A stretch of DNA of 64,000 bases, from assembly GCF_040187885.1 (NCBI RefSeq), contig NZ_JBDPLH010000001.1, positions 62,001-126,000 of the forward strand, read 5' to 3'. A program made the position numbers and the translations under genes. The stretch comes from Roseateles_E cavernae (GTDB lineage: Bacteria > Pseudomonadota > Gammaproteobacteria > Burkholderiales > Burkholderiaceae_C). Each line of letters begins with the position of its first letter. Positions within the stretch are counted from its first letter, which is position 1. Shown here one piece after another: positions 44,494-53,800 of this stretch. Under the pieces are notes generated by a model, which saw only the letters and a program-made list of their open reading frames with translations, was not told the DNA's origin and did no database searches.

Positions 44494-45132
44494 ATGACGC
44501 TGCACTATGTCTACGACCCGCTGTGCGGCTGGTGCTATGGCGCCGCGCCCCTGGTCCATGCGGCCAGCGAGCTGGCCGGCCTGCGCCTGCATGGCGGCGG
44601 CATGTTTGCCGGCGCCGCCCGGCGGCCGGTGACGCCCGAGCTGCGCGCCTATGTCGGCCCGCACGACCGGCGCATCGCCGAGCTCAGCGGCCAGCCCTTC
44701 GGCAGCGCCTATACCGACGGCCTGCTGAAGGACCCGGACGCGATGCTGGACTCGGAGCCGCCCATCACCGCCGTGCTGGCCGCCACCGAGCTGGCCGGCG
44801 CCCACGCGGCGCTGGCCCTGCTGGAGCGGGCCCAGCGGGCCCACTACGTCGAAGGCCGGCGCATCGCCGAGCCCGGCGTGCTGCGCAGCCTGGCGATCGA
44901 GCTGGGGCTGGACGGCCCGGCCTTCGACGCCGCCTACCAGCGGCAGGCCGGCCCGGCCACCCAAGCCCATCTGCAGGCCTCGCGCCAGCTGCTGCAGCAA
45001 TCCGGCGGCCAGGGCTTCCCGACCCTGCTGCTGCAGACCGCAGAGGGCCGCATGCGCCGCCTGGACATCGGCCGCTTCCACGGCCAGCGCCTGGCCTGGC
45101 TGGCGTATCTGCGGCAGGCGCTGCAGGGCTAA
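44494..45132 (+). CDS. DsbA-family thioredoxin-fold protein (CGWC)
   Basis: A 212-residue protein with no signal peptide, so cytoplasmic. The active site CGWC sits in YDPLCGWCYGAAP, close to the N terminus, as in the FrnE/2-hydroxychromene isomerase-like DsbA group. A helical insertion follows, then cis-Pro segment GFPTLLL. The role is likely cytosolic thiol-disulfide or glutathione-related chemistry. RBS GAGGGG precedes ATG. A pair of hairpins sits directly upstream of it. Confidence 0.88.
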   Translation: MTLHYVYDPLCGWCYGAAPLVHAASELAGLRLHGGGMFAGAARRPVTPELRAYVGPHDRRIAELSGQPFGSAYTDGLLKDPDAMLDSEPPITAVLAATELAGAHAALALLERAQRAHYVEGRRIAEPGVLRSLAIELGLDGPAFDAAYQRQAGPATQAHLQASRQLLQQSGGQGFPTLLLQTAEGRMRRLDIGRFHGQRLAWLAYLRQALQG

Positions 45133-45190
45133 TGCTCCCCCCGCCCATCCCGGCTTGACCGGGCCGGGCCGGCGGGCGCAGCATCGCGCC

Positions 45191-46375
45191 ATGCCGGCCC
45201 ACCCCGCTTCTGCCCCGTCCTGGCGCGATTCCAAGCGCTGGTGGTGGCTGCTGTCGTCGGCGCTGCCGGGCCTGATCTGGCTGAACCTGCTGCGCTTTGC
45301 CGAGACCGGCCAGGTCTTCTGGCTGTGGCTCTCGCCGGCCGTGATGTATGGGCTGATTCCCTTGCTGGACGCGCTGCTGGGCCCCGATCGTAGCAGCCCG
45401 CCGGAGTCGGCGGTGCCGGGTCTTGAGCGCCGGCTCTGGTACCGCGTCATCGTCGTGGCCTTCGTTCCGCTGCAGTACGGCATGACGATGTACGGCACCT
45501 GGATCGCCGCGAGCCAGGCGCTGACACCGTTGGGCTGGATCGGCCTGATCCTCAGCGTCGGCGGCATCAACGGCATCGCGATCAACACCGCCCATGAGCT
45601 GGGCCACAAGCATCCGGCCTGGGAGCGCTGGCTGGCGCGCATCGCGCTGGCGCCGGTCGCCTACGGGCATTTCTATATCGAGCACAACCGCGGCCACCAC
45701 CACCGCGTCGCCACGCCCGAAGACCCGGCCAGCGCGCGCCTGGGCGAGAGCTTCTGGGCTTTTCTGCCACGCACGCTGGCGGGCAGCCTGCGTTCGGCCT
45801 GGGCGCTGGAGCGCGCCCGCCTGGCTGGCCGGGGCCTGAGCGTCTGGCATTGGCGCAATGAGTGCCTGCAGGCCTGGGCGATGACGGCGCTGCTCTATGC
45901 CGCGCTGGCCATCTGGCTGGGTCCGGGCGTGCTGGCCTTTCTGGCGGTTCAGGCTTTTTACGGCGCCTCGCTGCTGGAGGTCGTCAACTACATCGAGCAC
46001 TACGGCCTGCTGCGCCCGCCCGGGCCGGATGGCCGGCCGCTACGCTGCCGGCCCGAGCACTCGTGGAATTCCAGCCACCGGGTGTCCAACCTCTTTCTCT
46101 ACCAGCTGCAGCGCCACAGCGATCACCACGCGAACCCGGCACGCCGCTACCAGGCGCTGCGCCATGTCGAGCAGGCGCCGCAGCTGCCCTCCGGCTATGC
46201 GGCCATGCTGCTGCTGGCCTATCTGCCGCCGCTGTGGTTTCGGGTCATGGATGAACGGGTGCTGCGCCACTATGGCGGCGTGCTGGAGCGGGCCAATCTG
46301 CAGCCGGGCCGCGAGGCGGCGCTGCGCTTGCGCTTTCCTCAGCCGCCCTTGGCCACCTTGGCGAAGAAGTCGTAG
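45191..46375 (+). CDS. alkB: Alkane 1-monooxygenase (AlkB-type)
   Basis: A 394-residue integral-membrane di-iron enzyme that hydroxylates terminal carbons of medium-chain alkanes with rubredoxin as electron donor. The histidine motifs are intact: HELGHK (H135, H139), EHNRGHHHRVATPEDPA (H165, H169-H171) and LQRHSDHHA near residue 305; NYIEHYGLLR is also diagnostic. About six hydrophobic segments. The ATG at 45191 is chosen over a TTG at 45155. No rubredoxin, rubredoxin reductase or AlkS regulator gene lies nearby. It converges with the thioredoxin-like gene with a 37-base overlap. Confidence 0.93.
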   Translation: MPAHPASAPSWRDSKRWWWLLSSALPGLIWLNLLRFAETGQVFWLWLSPAVMYGLIPLLDALLGPDRSSPPESAVPGLERRLWYRVIVVAFVPLQYGMTMYGTWIAASQALTPLGWIGLILSVGGINGIAINTAHELGHKHPAWERWLARIALAPVAYGHFYIEHNRGHHHRVATPEDPASARLGESFWAFLPRTLAGSLRSAWALERARLAGRGLSVWHWRNECLQAWAMTALLYAALAIWLGPGVLAFLAVQAFYGASLLEVVNYIEHYGLLRPPGPDGRPLRCRPEHSWNSSHRVSNLFLYQLQRHSDHHANPARRYQALRHVEQAPQLPSGYAAMLLLAYLPPLWFRVMDERVLRHYGGVLERANLQPGREAALRLRFPQPPLATLAKKS

Positions 46376-46791
46376 ATCGCCTGATCGCCCATCTGGCGCG
46401 CATTCGAGAGCTCACCCGCCTTGGTGGCATAGATCGGTTTGCCCTCGGACGACAGCAGGGCCACCGCCGGGATGCCCTTTTTCAGCACCACGCCATAGGC
46501 TTCGGCGATATCGGTGTTCTTCGTGAAACGGCCCACATCGACCTTGACCACCCGGAAGTTCTGGGCCATCAGCGCTGCAGCAGCGCCACTCTTGAACGCC
46601 ATGTCCAGCACCTTGCAGTCGCCGCACCAGTTGGCGCCAAATACCACCAGCACCGGCAGCTTGGCGCGCTGCGCCTCGGCCAGCGTCGTGGCGATCTCGG
46701 TCTTGGCGTCGGCCGCCTCGTCATAAGGGCCGGGGCTGGCCATGGCCACCGAGGCGGCGGCCAGCAGAATCAGGGCAAGGGTCTTGCGCAA
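46339..46791 (-). CDS. Exported thioredoxin-fold protein (CGDC)
   Basis: A 150-residue protein with a signal peptide (MRKTLALILLAAASVAMAS) and thioredoxin fold with active-site C56-G-D-C59 (FGANWCGDCKVLD). The cis-Pro segment KGIPAVALL is also present. CGDC sites resemble thiol reductases of the TlpA/DsbE-like class. The start is a TTG at 46791 with AGGAG eight bases upstream; no ATG fits the signal peptide. It overlaps the 3' end of alkB by 37 bases. Confidence 0.82.
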   Translation of the reverse strand: MRKTLALILLAAASVAMASPGPYDEAADAKTEIATTLAEAQRAKLPVLVVFGANWCGDCKVLDMAFKSGAAAALMAQNFRVVKVDVGRFTKNTDIAEAYGVVLKKGIPAVALLSSEGKPIYATKAGELSNARQMGDQAIYDFFAKVAKGG

Positions 46792-46826
46792 GATGGGTTC
46801 TCCTCGATGGGGTGGCGCCGAGGATA

Positions 46827-47264
46827 TCAGGGCCGCTGCAACTCCAGCCGCAACTCGCCGGTGTCGGTACGCCCCACCTGGCGCCAGCCGCGCCGCTCGT
46901 AAAAGCCCAGCGCGCGCGTGCCCGGCCCGGTGGTCAGCCACAGGATGTCCAGGCCCTGGGCCCACAGCCAGTCGATCATGGCCTCGTGCAGCCGTGCGCC
47001 ATAGCCCCGGCCCTCGGCCTCGGGAGCGACGAACAAGGCCCAGATATTGCCGGTCTGCGCATTGCCGATCGCGAAAGCCTGCACCACACCGGCTTCGTCC
47101 TCGACCACCCAGCCGCGCCCCGTGACCTCGATCTCGGCGCGCACCTCCTCGTCGCTGATGCGCCCCGGCGCCAGCGTGTTCTCGCGCACCGCGTAGCGCA
47201 CCCGCCACAGCGCCGGAATGTCCGCTACGAGCGCCTGGCGCAGCGATCCGGTGTTCGCGCTCAT
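46827..47264 (-). CDS. GNAT family N-acetyltransferase
   Basis: A 145-residue acetyltransferase. The acetyl-CoA binding signature is EGRGYGARLHEAM, preceded by the strand IWALFVAPEA and followed by ALGFYERRGWRQVGR, the usual GNAT tail. The start is the ATG at 47264, five bases after GGAG; a GTG two codons earlier would overlap that site. Substrate unknown. It lies 35 bases upstream of the thioredoxin-like gene on the same strand. Confidence 0.88.
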   Translation of the reverse strand: MSANTGSLRQALVADIPALWRVRYAVRENTLAPGRISDEEVRAEIEVTGRGWVVEDEAGVVQAFAIGNAQTGNIWALFVAPEAEGRGYGARLHEAMIDWLWAQGLDILWLTTGPGTRALGFYERRGWRQVGRTDTGELRLELQRP

Positions 47265-47399
47265 TGGCACTCCTGCATCAGGGGTCGGGTCTTGCTCATG
47301 GGCTGGCGGCAGCGAAACGATGCCCGATGGTGCGGGACGGCCGGGCCGGTGTAAAGCCCGGCGAACAAGGTCTTGCGCCGCCGGCGGATGCGCGACGGG

Positions 47400-47500
47400 C
47401 CGCCGGCAGCACCAGTTCCTCGCTGAAGGCCCGCGATTCCCAGAGCCCCAGGTTGTAGATGATCACTTCCAGCGCCGGACGGGCGACGGACGCACAGCCG
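47400..47500 (-). pseudogene. Possible coding remnant within a 250-base gap
   Basis: The 249-base gap between 47264 and 47514 holds no complete gene. On the minus strand one frame reads as LEVIIYNLGLWESRAFSEEL with codon third positions strongly G/C and no nearby start, followed by an unlikely Pro/Arg-rich run. This may be the tail of a decayed gene or coincidence. I see no signal or domain in it. Confidence 0.25.
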
Positions 47501-47513
47501 TCGCCGCGACGCC

Positions 47514-47972
47514 CTACTGGGGTATCAGCGTGTTCTGATCATGGACCAGCTTCCAGCCGCCCGCCTCCTTGCTGAACACCAGGCTCAGCAGATAGCGCAG
47601 CCGGTACTCGGCGCCCTGCGCGTCCTTGTCGCGGTAGTCCACCTCCAGCACCGCCACACCGGTGTGGGCGTTCGCGCTTGAACTGACGATGCGGTAGGAC
47701 CAGTGCCAATCGCCGTCGGCCAGCCAAGCCCGCAGCGCCTTCCTGAAGTCGGTGCTCGAGACCGTGAGCCGGCCGTTGGGCCGCACAAAGCTCAGCGTCG
47801 GTGCGGTGGTGAGCGTGGCCTCGAAGGCGGCCCAGTCGCGGCGGTCGATCGCCGAGAGGTGCTCGCTCAGCGCCGCCTCGAAGCTCGCCGGGCCGGCGAG
47901 GGGCCAGCCCGGCAGAGCCAGCAGCAGGCAGGCGGACAGACGGCGCCATCGGTGCGGTGTTCTGATGCCCAT
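47514..47972 (-). CDS. Exported NTF2-like (DUF4440-type) protein
   Basis: A 152-residue protein with a signal peptide (residues 1-26). The mature part is an NTF2-like fold: FEAALSEHLSAIDRRDWAAFEATLT, LSFVRPNGRLTVSSTDFRKA, GWKLVHDQNT. Such proteins are cone-shaped folds binding small ligands or acting as SnoaL-like enzymes; a role in stress or uptake is possible. It is the last of a run of minus-strand genes (GFA protein upstream, six bases away). Confidence 0.75.
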   Translation of the reverse strand: MGIRTPHRWRRLSACLLLALPGWPLAGPASFEAALSEHLSAIDRRDWAAFEATLTTAPTLSFVRPNGRLTVSSTDFRKALRAWLADGDWHWSYRIVSSSANAHTGVAVLEVDYRDKDAQGAEYRLRYLLSLVFSKEAGGWKLVHDQNTLIPQ

Positions 47973-47978
47973 ATTCGT

Positions 47979-48401
47979 TCAAGACTGCGCCGGCAGCGAC
48001 AGCTGATTCTCCGGCGAACCCGGGATGGCGGGCAGCTCGGCGAGCCAGGGCATGGCCGAGTGCTGCCAGATCTGCACGGCGGGCGTGAGCTGGGCGCGTT
48101 GCTCGACGCAGCCCAGGCGGATGATGACCGAGGCCGGGTTCTCGAGCGCGCTGCCGTAGAGCGGCGTGCCGCACTCCGGACAGAAGACCTGGGCGCGACG
48201 ATTACCGCTCTGCGCCAGCTTGACATAGGTCCTGGGCTGGCCGTGCAGCACAAAGCTGGCGATGGGCGCGGCCACCACGGCACGCAGCGGCGCGCCGGAC
48301 AGGACCTGGCAGTCCGCGCAGTGGCAGATCATCACCCGCGAGGGGTCGATCTCGGCGCTGAAGGAGATCGCGCCGCAGTGGCAGGCACCGTTGATATGCA
48401 T
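47979..48401 (-). CDS. GFA family (glutathione-dependent formaldehyde-activating-like) zinc protein
   Basis: A 140-residue protein with the zinc-binding Cys pattern of the GFA/CENP-V fold: ACHCGAI, ICHCADCQ and CPECGTPLY. The fold binds one or two zinc ions; the founding member was proposed to catalyse formaldehyde addition to glutathione. Most annotated members are of unknown substrate. The start is ATG 48401, with AAAGG upstream; a longer upstream frame is not credible. It is followed after six bases by the NTF2-like gene. Confidence 0.88.
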   Translation of the reverse strand: MHINGACHCGAISFSAEIDPSRVMICHCADCQVLSGAPLRAVVAAPIASFVLHGQPRTYVKLAQSGNRRAQVFCPECGTPLYGSALENPASVIIRLGCVEQRAQLTPAVQIWQHSAMPWLAELPAIPGSPENQLSLPAQS

Positions 48402-48421
48402 CGGTGATGACCTTTCTTTTG

Positions 48422-48769
48422 CTACTTCGGCTGCCGCCCGTAGCGTATCGACTGGACGACGCCGGCCCGGAAACGGACCGTGGCCATCAGATTGCCCGGC
48501 CCCCGGTCGTACAACCACTCCTCGATCGGCTGGCATGGCACCAGTGCCCCGGCGATCGGCGCCGGCACCGGATTGGCCGTGCCGGCGTAGTACACCGGTT
48601 CGCAATAGGCATCGGAGAGCAGGGGCCGGCCGCATTTGTGCAACACCGAGAGCTTGGAGTCGCCCTCCGCCGCGCTGGCGCCCTCGCAGCGCAGGGACTC
48701 GGCCTGTGCGTCCGGCACAGGGCCGGTTAGCGACAGCAACAGGATCAGGACGATGCGAAAAATACCCAT
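48422..48769 (-). CDS. DUF2845 domain protein, exported
   Basis: A 115-residue protein with a signal peptide (MGIFRIVLILLLSLTGP, ending AQA). The mature start SLRCEG and the SVLHKCGRP segment match DUF2845, a short periplasmic family with two conserved Cys that probably form a disulfide. The C-terminal part has EEWLYDRGPG. Role unknown. The ATG at 48769 gives the only sensible start. Confidence 0.75.
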   Translation of the reverse strand: MGIFRIVLILLLSLTGPVPDAQAESLRCEGASAAEGDSKLSVLHKCGRPLLSDAYCEPVYYAGTANPVPAPIAGALVPCQPIEEWLYDRGPGNLMATVRFRAGVVQSIRYGRQPK

Positions 48770-48791
48770 GCTGCTGCTCCCGGACAGGTTC

Positions 48792-49157
48792 TCAGGCCCC
48801 GCGCTTGGCCGCCTCCAGCGCCAGCGGCAGGTAGTCGGCCAGCCGCTTGCTCTCGATATCGGACAGGGTGCGCAGCTTGATGTGCCGACGCCCCTTGCCC
48901 GCGCCTTCCAGATGACCGAAGGCATCAGCGATGCCCGCGCCCATGCCGAACTCGACCGAGACATGCGCTTGGTAGGCAAAGACGCCACAGAACTGAATAC
49001 CCGATGAGAACAGGATGCCACCGTACTTGAGCTCTTCCGCAAAAGGCCGGCACTGCGCCCTCACCAGGCCACGAACCGCTTCAACGATCTGGTAGCGCTC
49101 TTCGCTGACAAGCCGGATGTCTTCCAGCAGGGTTTGCACAGATTTTTGGTTTGCCAT
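48792..49157 (-). CDS. DUF1801 family protein
   Basis: A 121-residue cytoplasmic protein with the DUF1801 (YdhG-like) features: VQTLLEDIRLVSEERYQIVE, EELKYGGILFSSGIQFCGVF, and a late HIKLRTLSDIESKRLADYL. The family is small, with no firm biochemistry; it is thought to bind a ligand in a central pocket. The start is ATG 49157. It follows the PhoD-like gene by 36 bases on the minus strand. Confidence 0.82.
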   Translation of the reverse strand: MANQKSVQTLLEDIRLVSEERYQIVEAVRGLVRAQCRPFAEELKYGGILFSSGIQFCGVFAYQAHVSVEFGMGAGIADAFGHLEGAGKGRRHIKLRTLSDIESKRLADYLPLALEAAKRGA

Positions 49158-49192
49158 CTCGAGATCCCTGAAAAAGTTGAGCGATAGGGCCG

Positions 49193-50824
49193 CTAGGCCA
49201 GGCCCGCCAGTTCGAACAGCGCGTCGGCGGCCGGCAACTCGGTGGCCTCGTGCAAGGGCCGGCCTGCCCGGTCGAACCACAGCTCCAGCCGCCCCCCGCG
49301 CTGGCGCAGCAGCGCAAAGCCGTCGCCCGGGAAATCGGCCCAGGCACTGACCGTGCAGCGCAAGACCTGGCCCCCGGGGCCGGGGAAGGTGAAACTCTCG
49401 GGCGCGGCGAAATCCTCGGGATTGGTCACCGCGAAGGGCCAGGGCGTGTAGAGCCCGGAGCTGTGGATGGAATGCAGCCGCACCGGCGCCGGCTCGTCGG
49501 CCACCGCCTCGATGCGGGCGGAGACATGGCCCGAGCGATGCTCGTCGCCGGACAGGAAGACCACATCCTGGGCCTGCTGCGCCCACAGCTCGCCGAGCAG
49601 CCAGTGCAGCGTGGCCGGATAGCCGTCCCAGGCATCGGAGCGCAGCGCGCTGGCCGGATGCTCGGCACTGCTGCGCCGGCGCGGCAGCAGCAGCGAACCG
49701 CTGAGCACAAAGCGCGGCCGGCCTTGCGTGGCCGCCAGCCAGGCGCGCAAGGCCTCGCGTTGCGGCCGCTCCAGCAGCTGGGCCTCGGCCAGCAGGTCGA
49801 CCCGGCGCGGCCCGCGCTCGGTGCGCGAGTCGGCCATGAAGAAGGCCGCGCCGCGCCAGTCGAAGCTGTGCCAGAACAGGCCGTGCGGCGCACGCCGGCT
49901 TGGCGCGGCGTCCCAGCGATGGGTCCAGGCGGCCTGGGTGGCGCGCTTGAAGAAGGGGCCCGCATCGCGGCCGCCCGGCGCGGCGGGATTGGCGACCGGC
50001 TCCCAGTTGTCCTGGATCTCGTGATCGTCGGGCATGTGGACGATGCGCTCCAGGCTGGGCGGCAGATGCCGCATCAGTCCGGCCTTGAAATGCTGATAGG
50101 GCTTGCCGTGCCGCTCCACGCTGTTGACCGGGTCGAAGAAGCCGCCGCTGGCATCGGCATAGACCTGGTCGCCGGCCAGCAGCAGCAGCGAGACCTCGGC
50201 GCCGGCCGCCGGGCCGCGCGTGAAGGCGAGCAGGCGCGCCAGCGAGGCCTCGGCGGGGCTGGCCAGGCTCGGGTCTTGCTCGGCGCCGGGGCTGCGGTCC
50301 AGCAGGCCCGGCGGGTACTGGCAGGCGGCCAGCACCAGGCTCAGGCCCTCACCCGCCTGATCGCCAGCCGGCCGGCGCAGCAGGGCATGGCGCAGCTCAA
50401 GCGCCGGCACCGCCAGCGCCTCGGCCATGCTGCGCGTGATCGCCGCGTCGGCATCGACATCGTCGGGCTCCAGATGCCCCTCGTGGCTTTGCGCACGCAG
50501 ATCGGCATAGACCAGCAGGCACAGCAGGCCGGCGTCGGGCGCCTCGGGCAGCCAGGCCAGCGGCAGCTCGCTGCGCAGCGGCGTGCCGGGGTCACCGGAC
50601 TCGGGCCGAACAAAGGGCAGGCGATGCGCCGGCCCGAGCGCCTGGGCGCCGTGCACCTCGCTCCAGCGCACCGGCAGCCAGGCCCAGCAGCGCGGCCAGC
50701 CGAGCTCGGGGCGCAGTTGGGTCAGCACATGCAGATGGATGCCGTCATCGGCGGCCGCGCGCTCCAGGCGCGTCAGCGGCGGAAAGGCGCAGAAGGTCTT
50801 GGACTCGAAGCGGCGCAGATCCAC
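49193..50824 (-). CDS. PhoD-like metallophosphatase
   Basis: A 543-residue protein with the PhoD-type metallophosphatase core from about residue 165: LLAGDQVYAD, HMPDDHEIQDNW, and LSGDEHRSGH as the three metal blocks. The N-terminal 160 residues form a beta-rich extension. No signal peptide is visible, unlike classic PhoD. The start is a GTG at 50824, preceded by a perfect AGGAGG at six-base spacing; the upstream gene's stop ends two bases earlier, so the two are translationally coupled. A phosphodi- or monoesterase acting with the fusion protein below is likely. Confidence 0.87.
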   Translation of the reverse strand: MDLRRFESKTFCAFPPLTRLERAAADDGIHLHVLTQLRPELGWPRCWAWLPVRWSEVHGAQALGPAHRLPFVRPESGDPGTPLRSELPLAWLPEAPDAGLLCLLVYADLRAQSHEGHLEPDDVDADAAITRSMAEALAVPALELRHALLRRPAGDQAGEGLSLVLAACQYPPGLLDRSPGAEQDPSLASPAEASLARLLAFTRGPAAGAEVSLLLLAGDQVYADASGGFFDPVNSVERHGKPYQHFKAGLMRHLPPSLERIVHMPDDHEIQDNWEPVANPAAPGGRDAGPFFKRATQAAWTHRWDAAPSRRAPHGLFWHSFDWRGAAFFMADSRTERGPRRVDLLAEAQLLERPQREALRAWLAATQGRPRFVLSGSLLLPRRRSSAEHPASALRSDAWDGYPATLHWLLGELWAQQAQDVVFLSGDEHRSGHVSARIEAVADEPAPVRLHSIHSSGLYTPWPFAVTNPEDFAAPESFTFPGPGGQVLRCTVSAWADFPGDGFALLRQRGGRLELWFDRAGRPLHEATELPAADALFELAGLA

Positions 50825-50825
50825 G

Positions 50826-53800
50826 TCAGTCCTCCTTCAGGAACGCAATGATGTGCGGAAACACCCGGGTGCCGGCATGGCGGCCGATCAGGCAGTCCTG
50901 GTGGCCATGGTCGGCAATCATCCGGTAGCGGTACCGGCCGGGGGCCAGGTGTTGATAGAGATCGGCGGTCAGCTCGCCGCTCTCGCTCTGGCACAGGCCG
51001 TTGTCCTGGCCATGCACCGACAGCACCGGGAAGGCCTGCAGCAGGGCCAGGCTCTTGGCCATATCGTCCAGATAAAGGCTGGCGCCGGCCCAGTCGGTGA
51101 TCTCGTTGCTGCGCGCGAAGTTGATGGCCTGGGCCACCGTGTCCATGTTCAGCGGGCCGAAATGGTCGTCGATGTAGTCGAACACCGGCTGGTCGACATT
51201 GGCAATCGCGAAGTCGCGTCCGTACAGCAGGTCCATGCGGTGGCGGGTCGCGGTCCAGGGCGTCTTGCGCAGGCTCGGGAACGGCGGGTTCTCGATATCG
51301 AACTCCTCGTCGGGATAGGGCAGGCTGGCCAGCAGCCGGTCGATCAGCTGGTCCATCAGGCCCTGCGGCCCCTCCGGCCTGAACGCGAAGTCCTGCAGCG
51401 GCAGATAGGGCCGCAGATACTGCATCATGAAAGCCCGCAAGGTATTGGTCGGCGAGAAGATCATCTTCGGCGTGACCTGGGAGATCACCAGCCGGCGGAT
51501 GCTCTGGCGCAGGCGGCTGCGCAGCGCATAGAAGTGCTCGAAGGGCTGCTCGCGCTCCTCCAGCAGAGCCATGTGCAGCATCACCGAGCCCATGCAATGG
51601 GCCAGCACATCGAGCTGCAGCTGGCCGGTGGCGCGCAGCACATGGTCGACCGCCAGCGGGATGTCGTTGAACGCCGCCTCCTCGAAGGTCCAGGGCAGGG
51701 TCGCCGTGGGCATGCCGGCGCTGGTGCGCATGTCCAGCAGCCAGACGTCGTAACCCTGGTCCCACAGCAGCTTGGCCGGGCCGGGCTGCACCGAGTGGTG
51801 GGCGAAGGTCGTGCCGCTGGCGCTATAGCCATGCAGCATCAGCACCGGCCGCGCGCCCGGCCGGGCGGCACGGTAGCGGGTCAGGCGCAGCATGACTGGC
51901 GTCTGGTCCTGCACGGCGACCTCGCTCGTGAGGGGCTGGCGGCTCAGCCCCGCCTCGCCGCGCCGGCCGGCGGCCAGCTCCTGGATCTCGGGCAGCGGCA
52001 GGCCCGGCACCGCGCCGGGCAGGCGCTCGATCACGCGCGGCGGTGGCGCATCGGGCTTGCGGAAGCTCCAGACATGGATGCCAATCATCAGCCGCGCGAC
52101 AAAGGCCAGCAACGAGCCGACATCGCGGATCGCGCTGGGCGAGTCCTGCGCCTGGGTCAGGCGCAGCAGCGGCACGCGCTGGCGCGCCAGGTAGAACAGA
52201 TCCAGTTCGAGCTCGGCTTGCGGCGCGTGGCCGACCGGCAGGAACGGCCCGCTCTCCAGCCGCATCCGGCTCAGCTGCTTCCAGGGATTGCCGCGCCGCG
52301 TGTAGCTGATGCGCTTGGCGCCATGCAAGGCGAGCCCGGCCAGGCCGGCGGCCCAGGGCGGCGTGCTACCGGCCTCGCCGAGCTGCAGGCGGTACTCCAT
52401 CAGCCGCACCTCGCCGCCATGGCTGGCCAGCGCGCGGGCATTGCGCCACTGCTCGCGCGCCCATTGCCACAGCGGGCGCCGCACGCGCTCGGGCGCGCGG
52501 TTCTGGCTGAGCCGCTCCAGCAGGGCCTGGCCGGCATCGCGCCAGCCGCGGTTGAGGAACCAGGCGCGCAAGGCATTGCAGCGCCGGGTGCGCGCGGCCA
52601 GCGGCAGGCGGTGGAAGATGAGCAGCTCGGCGCTGGCCAGCGGCGCCACCCACAGCGCGTCGGCATCGGCCCGCTCGGCATGCATCCACAGCTTGCCCTG
52701 GCCCGTCTGTCCATTGGCCGGGCTGCCGGCCTGGACCACCATCCAGCGGCCCGGCGAATCGGGATCGGGCTGGGCCTCGAACAGGCGCAGCCGGCTCTCG
52801 CCGCCCGGTCGGGTCCTGAGCCGCCGCCCGGGGCCGGCGCGCAGCAGCTGCTGCACGGCCACCGGCTCGAACACCAGGGTCAGCTCCATGCAGACCACGC
52901 CCGAACCCGGCGCGCCGGGCAGGCGCACAAAGCCGCTCATGCGCTCGCGGAACTCGGCCATCGTCGGCAGCTGGGGCCGGACCTTGTCGGCCGGCACCTG
53001 CCGGTAGACCGGGCGCGGCCCCGGCTTGGGCAGGGCCAGGTCTTGCCCCTGCAGCCCCCATTGCCGCATCAGCGCCTCCAGCGCACGCAGCGCCAGCGCG
53101 GTGATGGTCAGCGCCGGATTGATGCCCAGCGCGCTGGGCACGATGGCGCCGTCCAGCACCACCAGATCCTCATAGACCACGGCACCGGCCCGGCCGCGAT
53201 AGACCTGACCCCATTCGTTGACCACGCCCAGCGCCGCATGGTCGGCCATCGCACAGCCGCCCAGCGGGTGCACGGTCAGCATGGGCCCGCGCGCGCCGCC
53301 CAGCAGATGCTCCAGATCGGGTGGCAGCAGCCGCCACAGCGGATTGGCCAGCAAGCGCGCGCCCTGGGTCCGCAGCCGCGCGTCCAGCCAGGCATGGCGT
53401 GCGGCCATCCGCGCATCGTCCTTCAGCTCGGGCCAGTGCACCGAGGCCAGGCCCTCGCCAAATGCGCCGGCCTCTAGCAGGCGCAGCTGGCCCTGGGCGC
53501 TGTCCAGGCCCATGATGGCCAGCGGCAGCATGCGCGCCGTGGCCTCGGGGCGGACCGTGTAGGGGTCGTCGAACTCGACATCGGCGCCATGGCGGCTGTC
53601 GTCCGGGCGGGCCAGGCCGTCCAGGCAGTCGGCCAGCGCGAAGCTCTCCTCCCAGGCCCAGCGCAGCGCGCCGGGGATGGCCAGGTCTTGCACAACGAAG
53701 TCTTGCTCCTCACGCACATCGAGCATCGCGGTGATGGTCGGGCCGACGCCGCGCGCGTTCGGCGCCTGGGTTTCATCGGCCACCGCATCCAGCACCTGCG

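Noticed and set aside
50583..53477. Long plus-strand frame opposite the GMC-hydrolase fusion
   Set aside because: The opposite strand carries a clear FAD site, GMC motifs and hydrolase motifs; the plus frame is Arg/Gln-rich with no domain.
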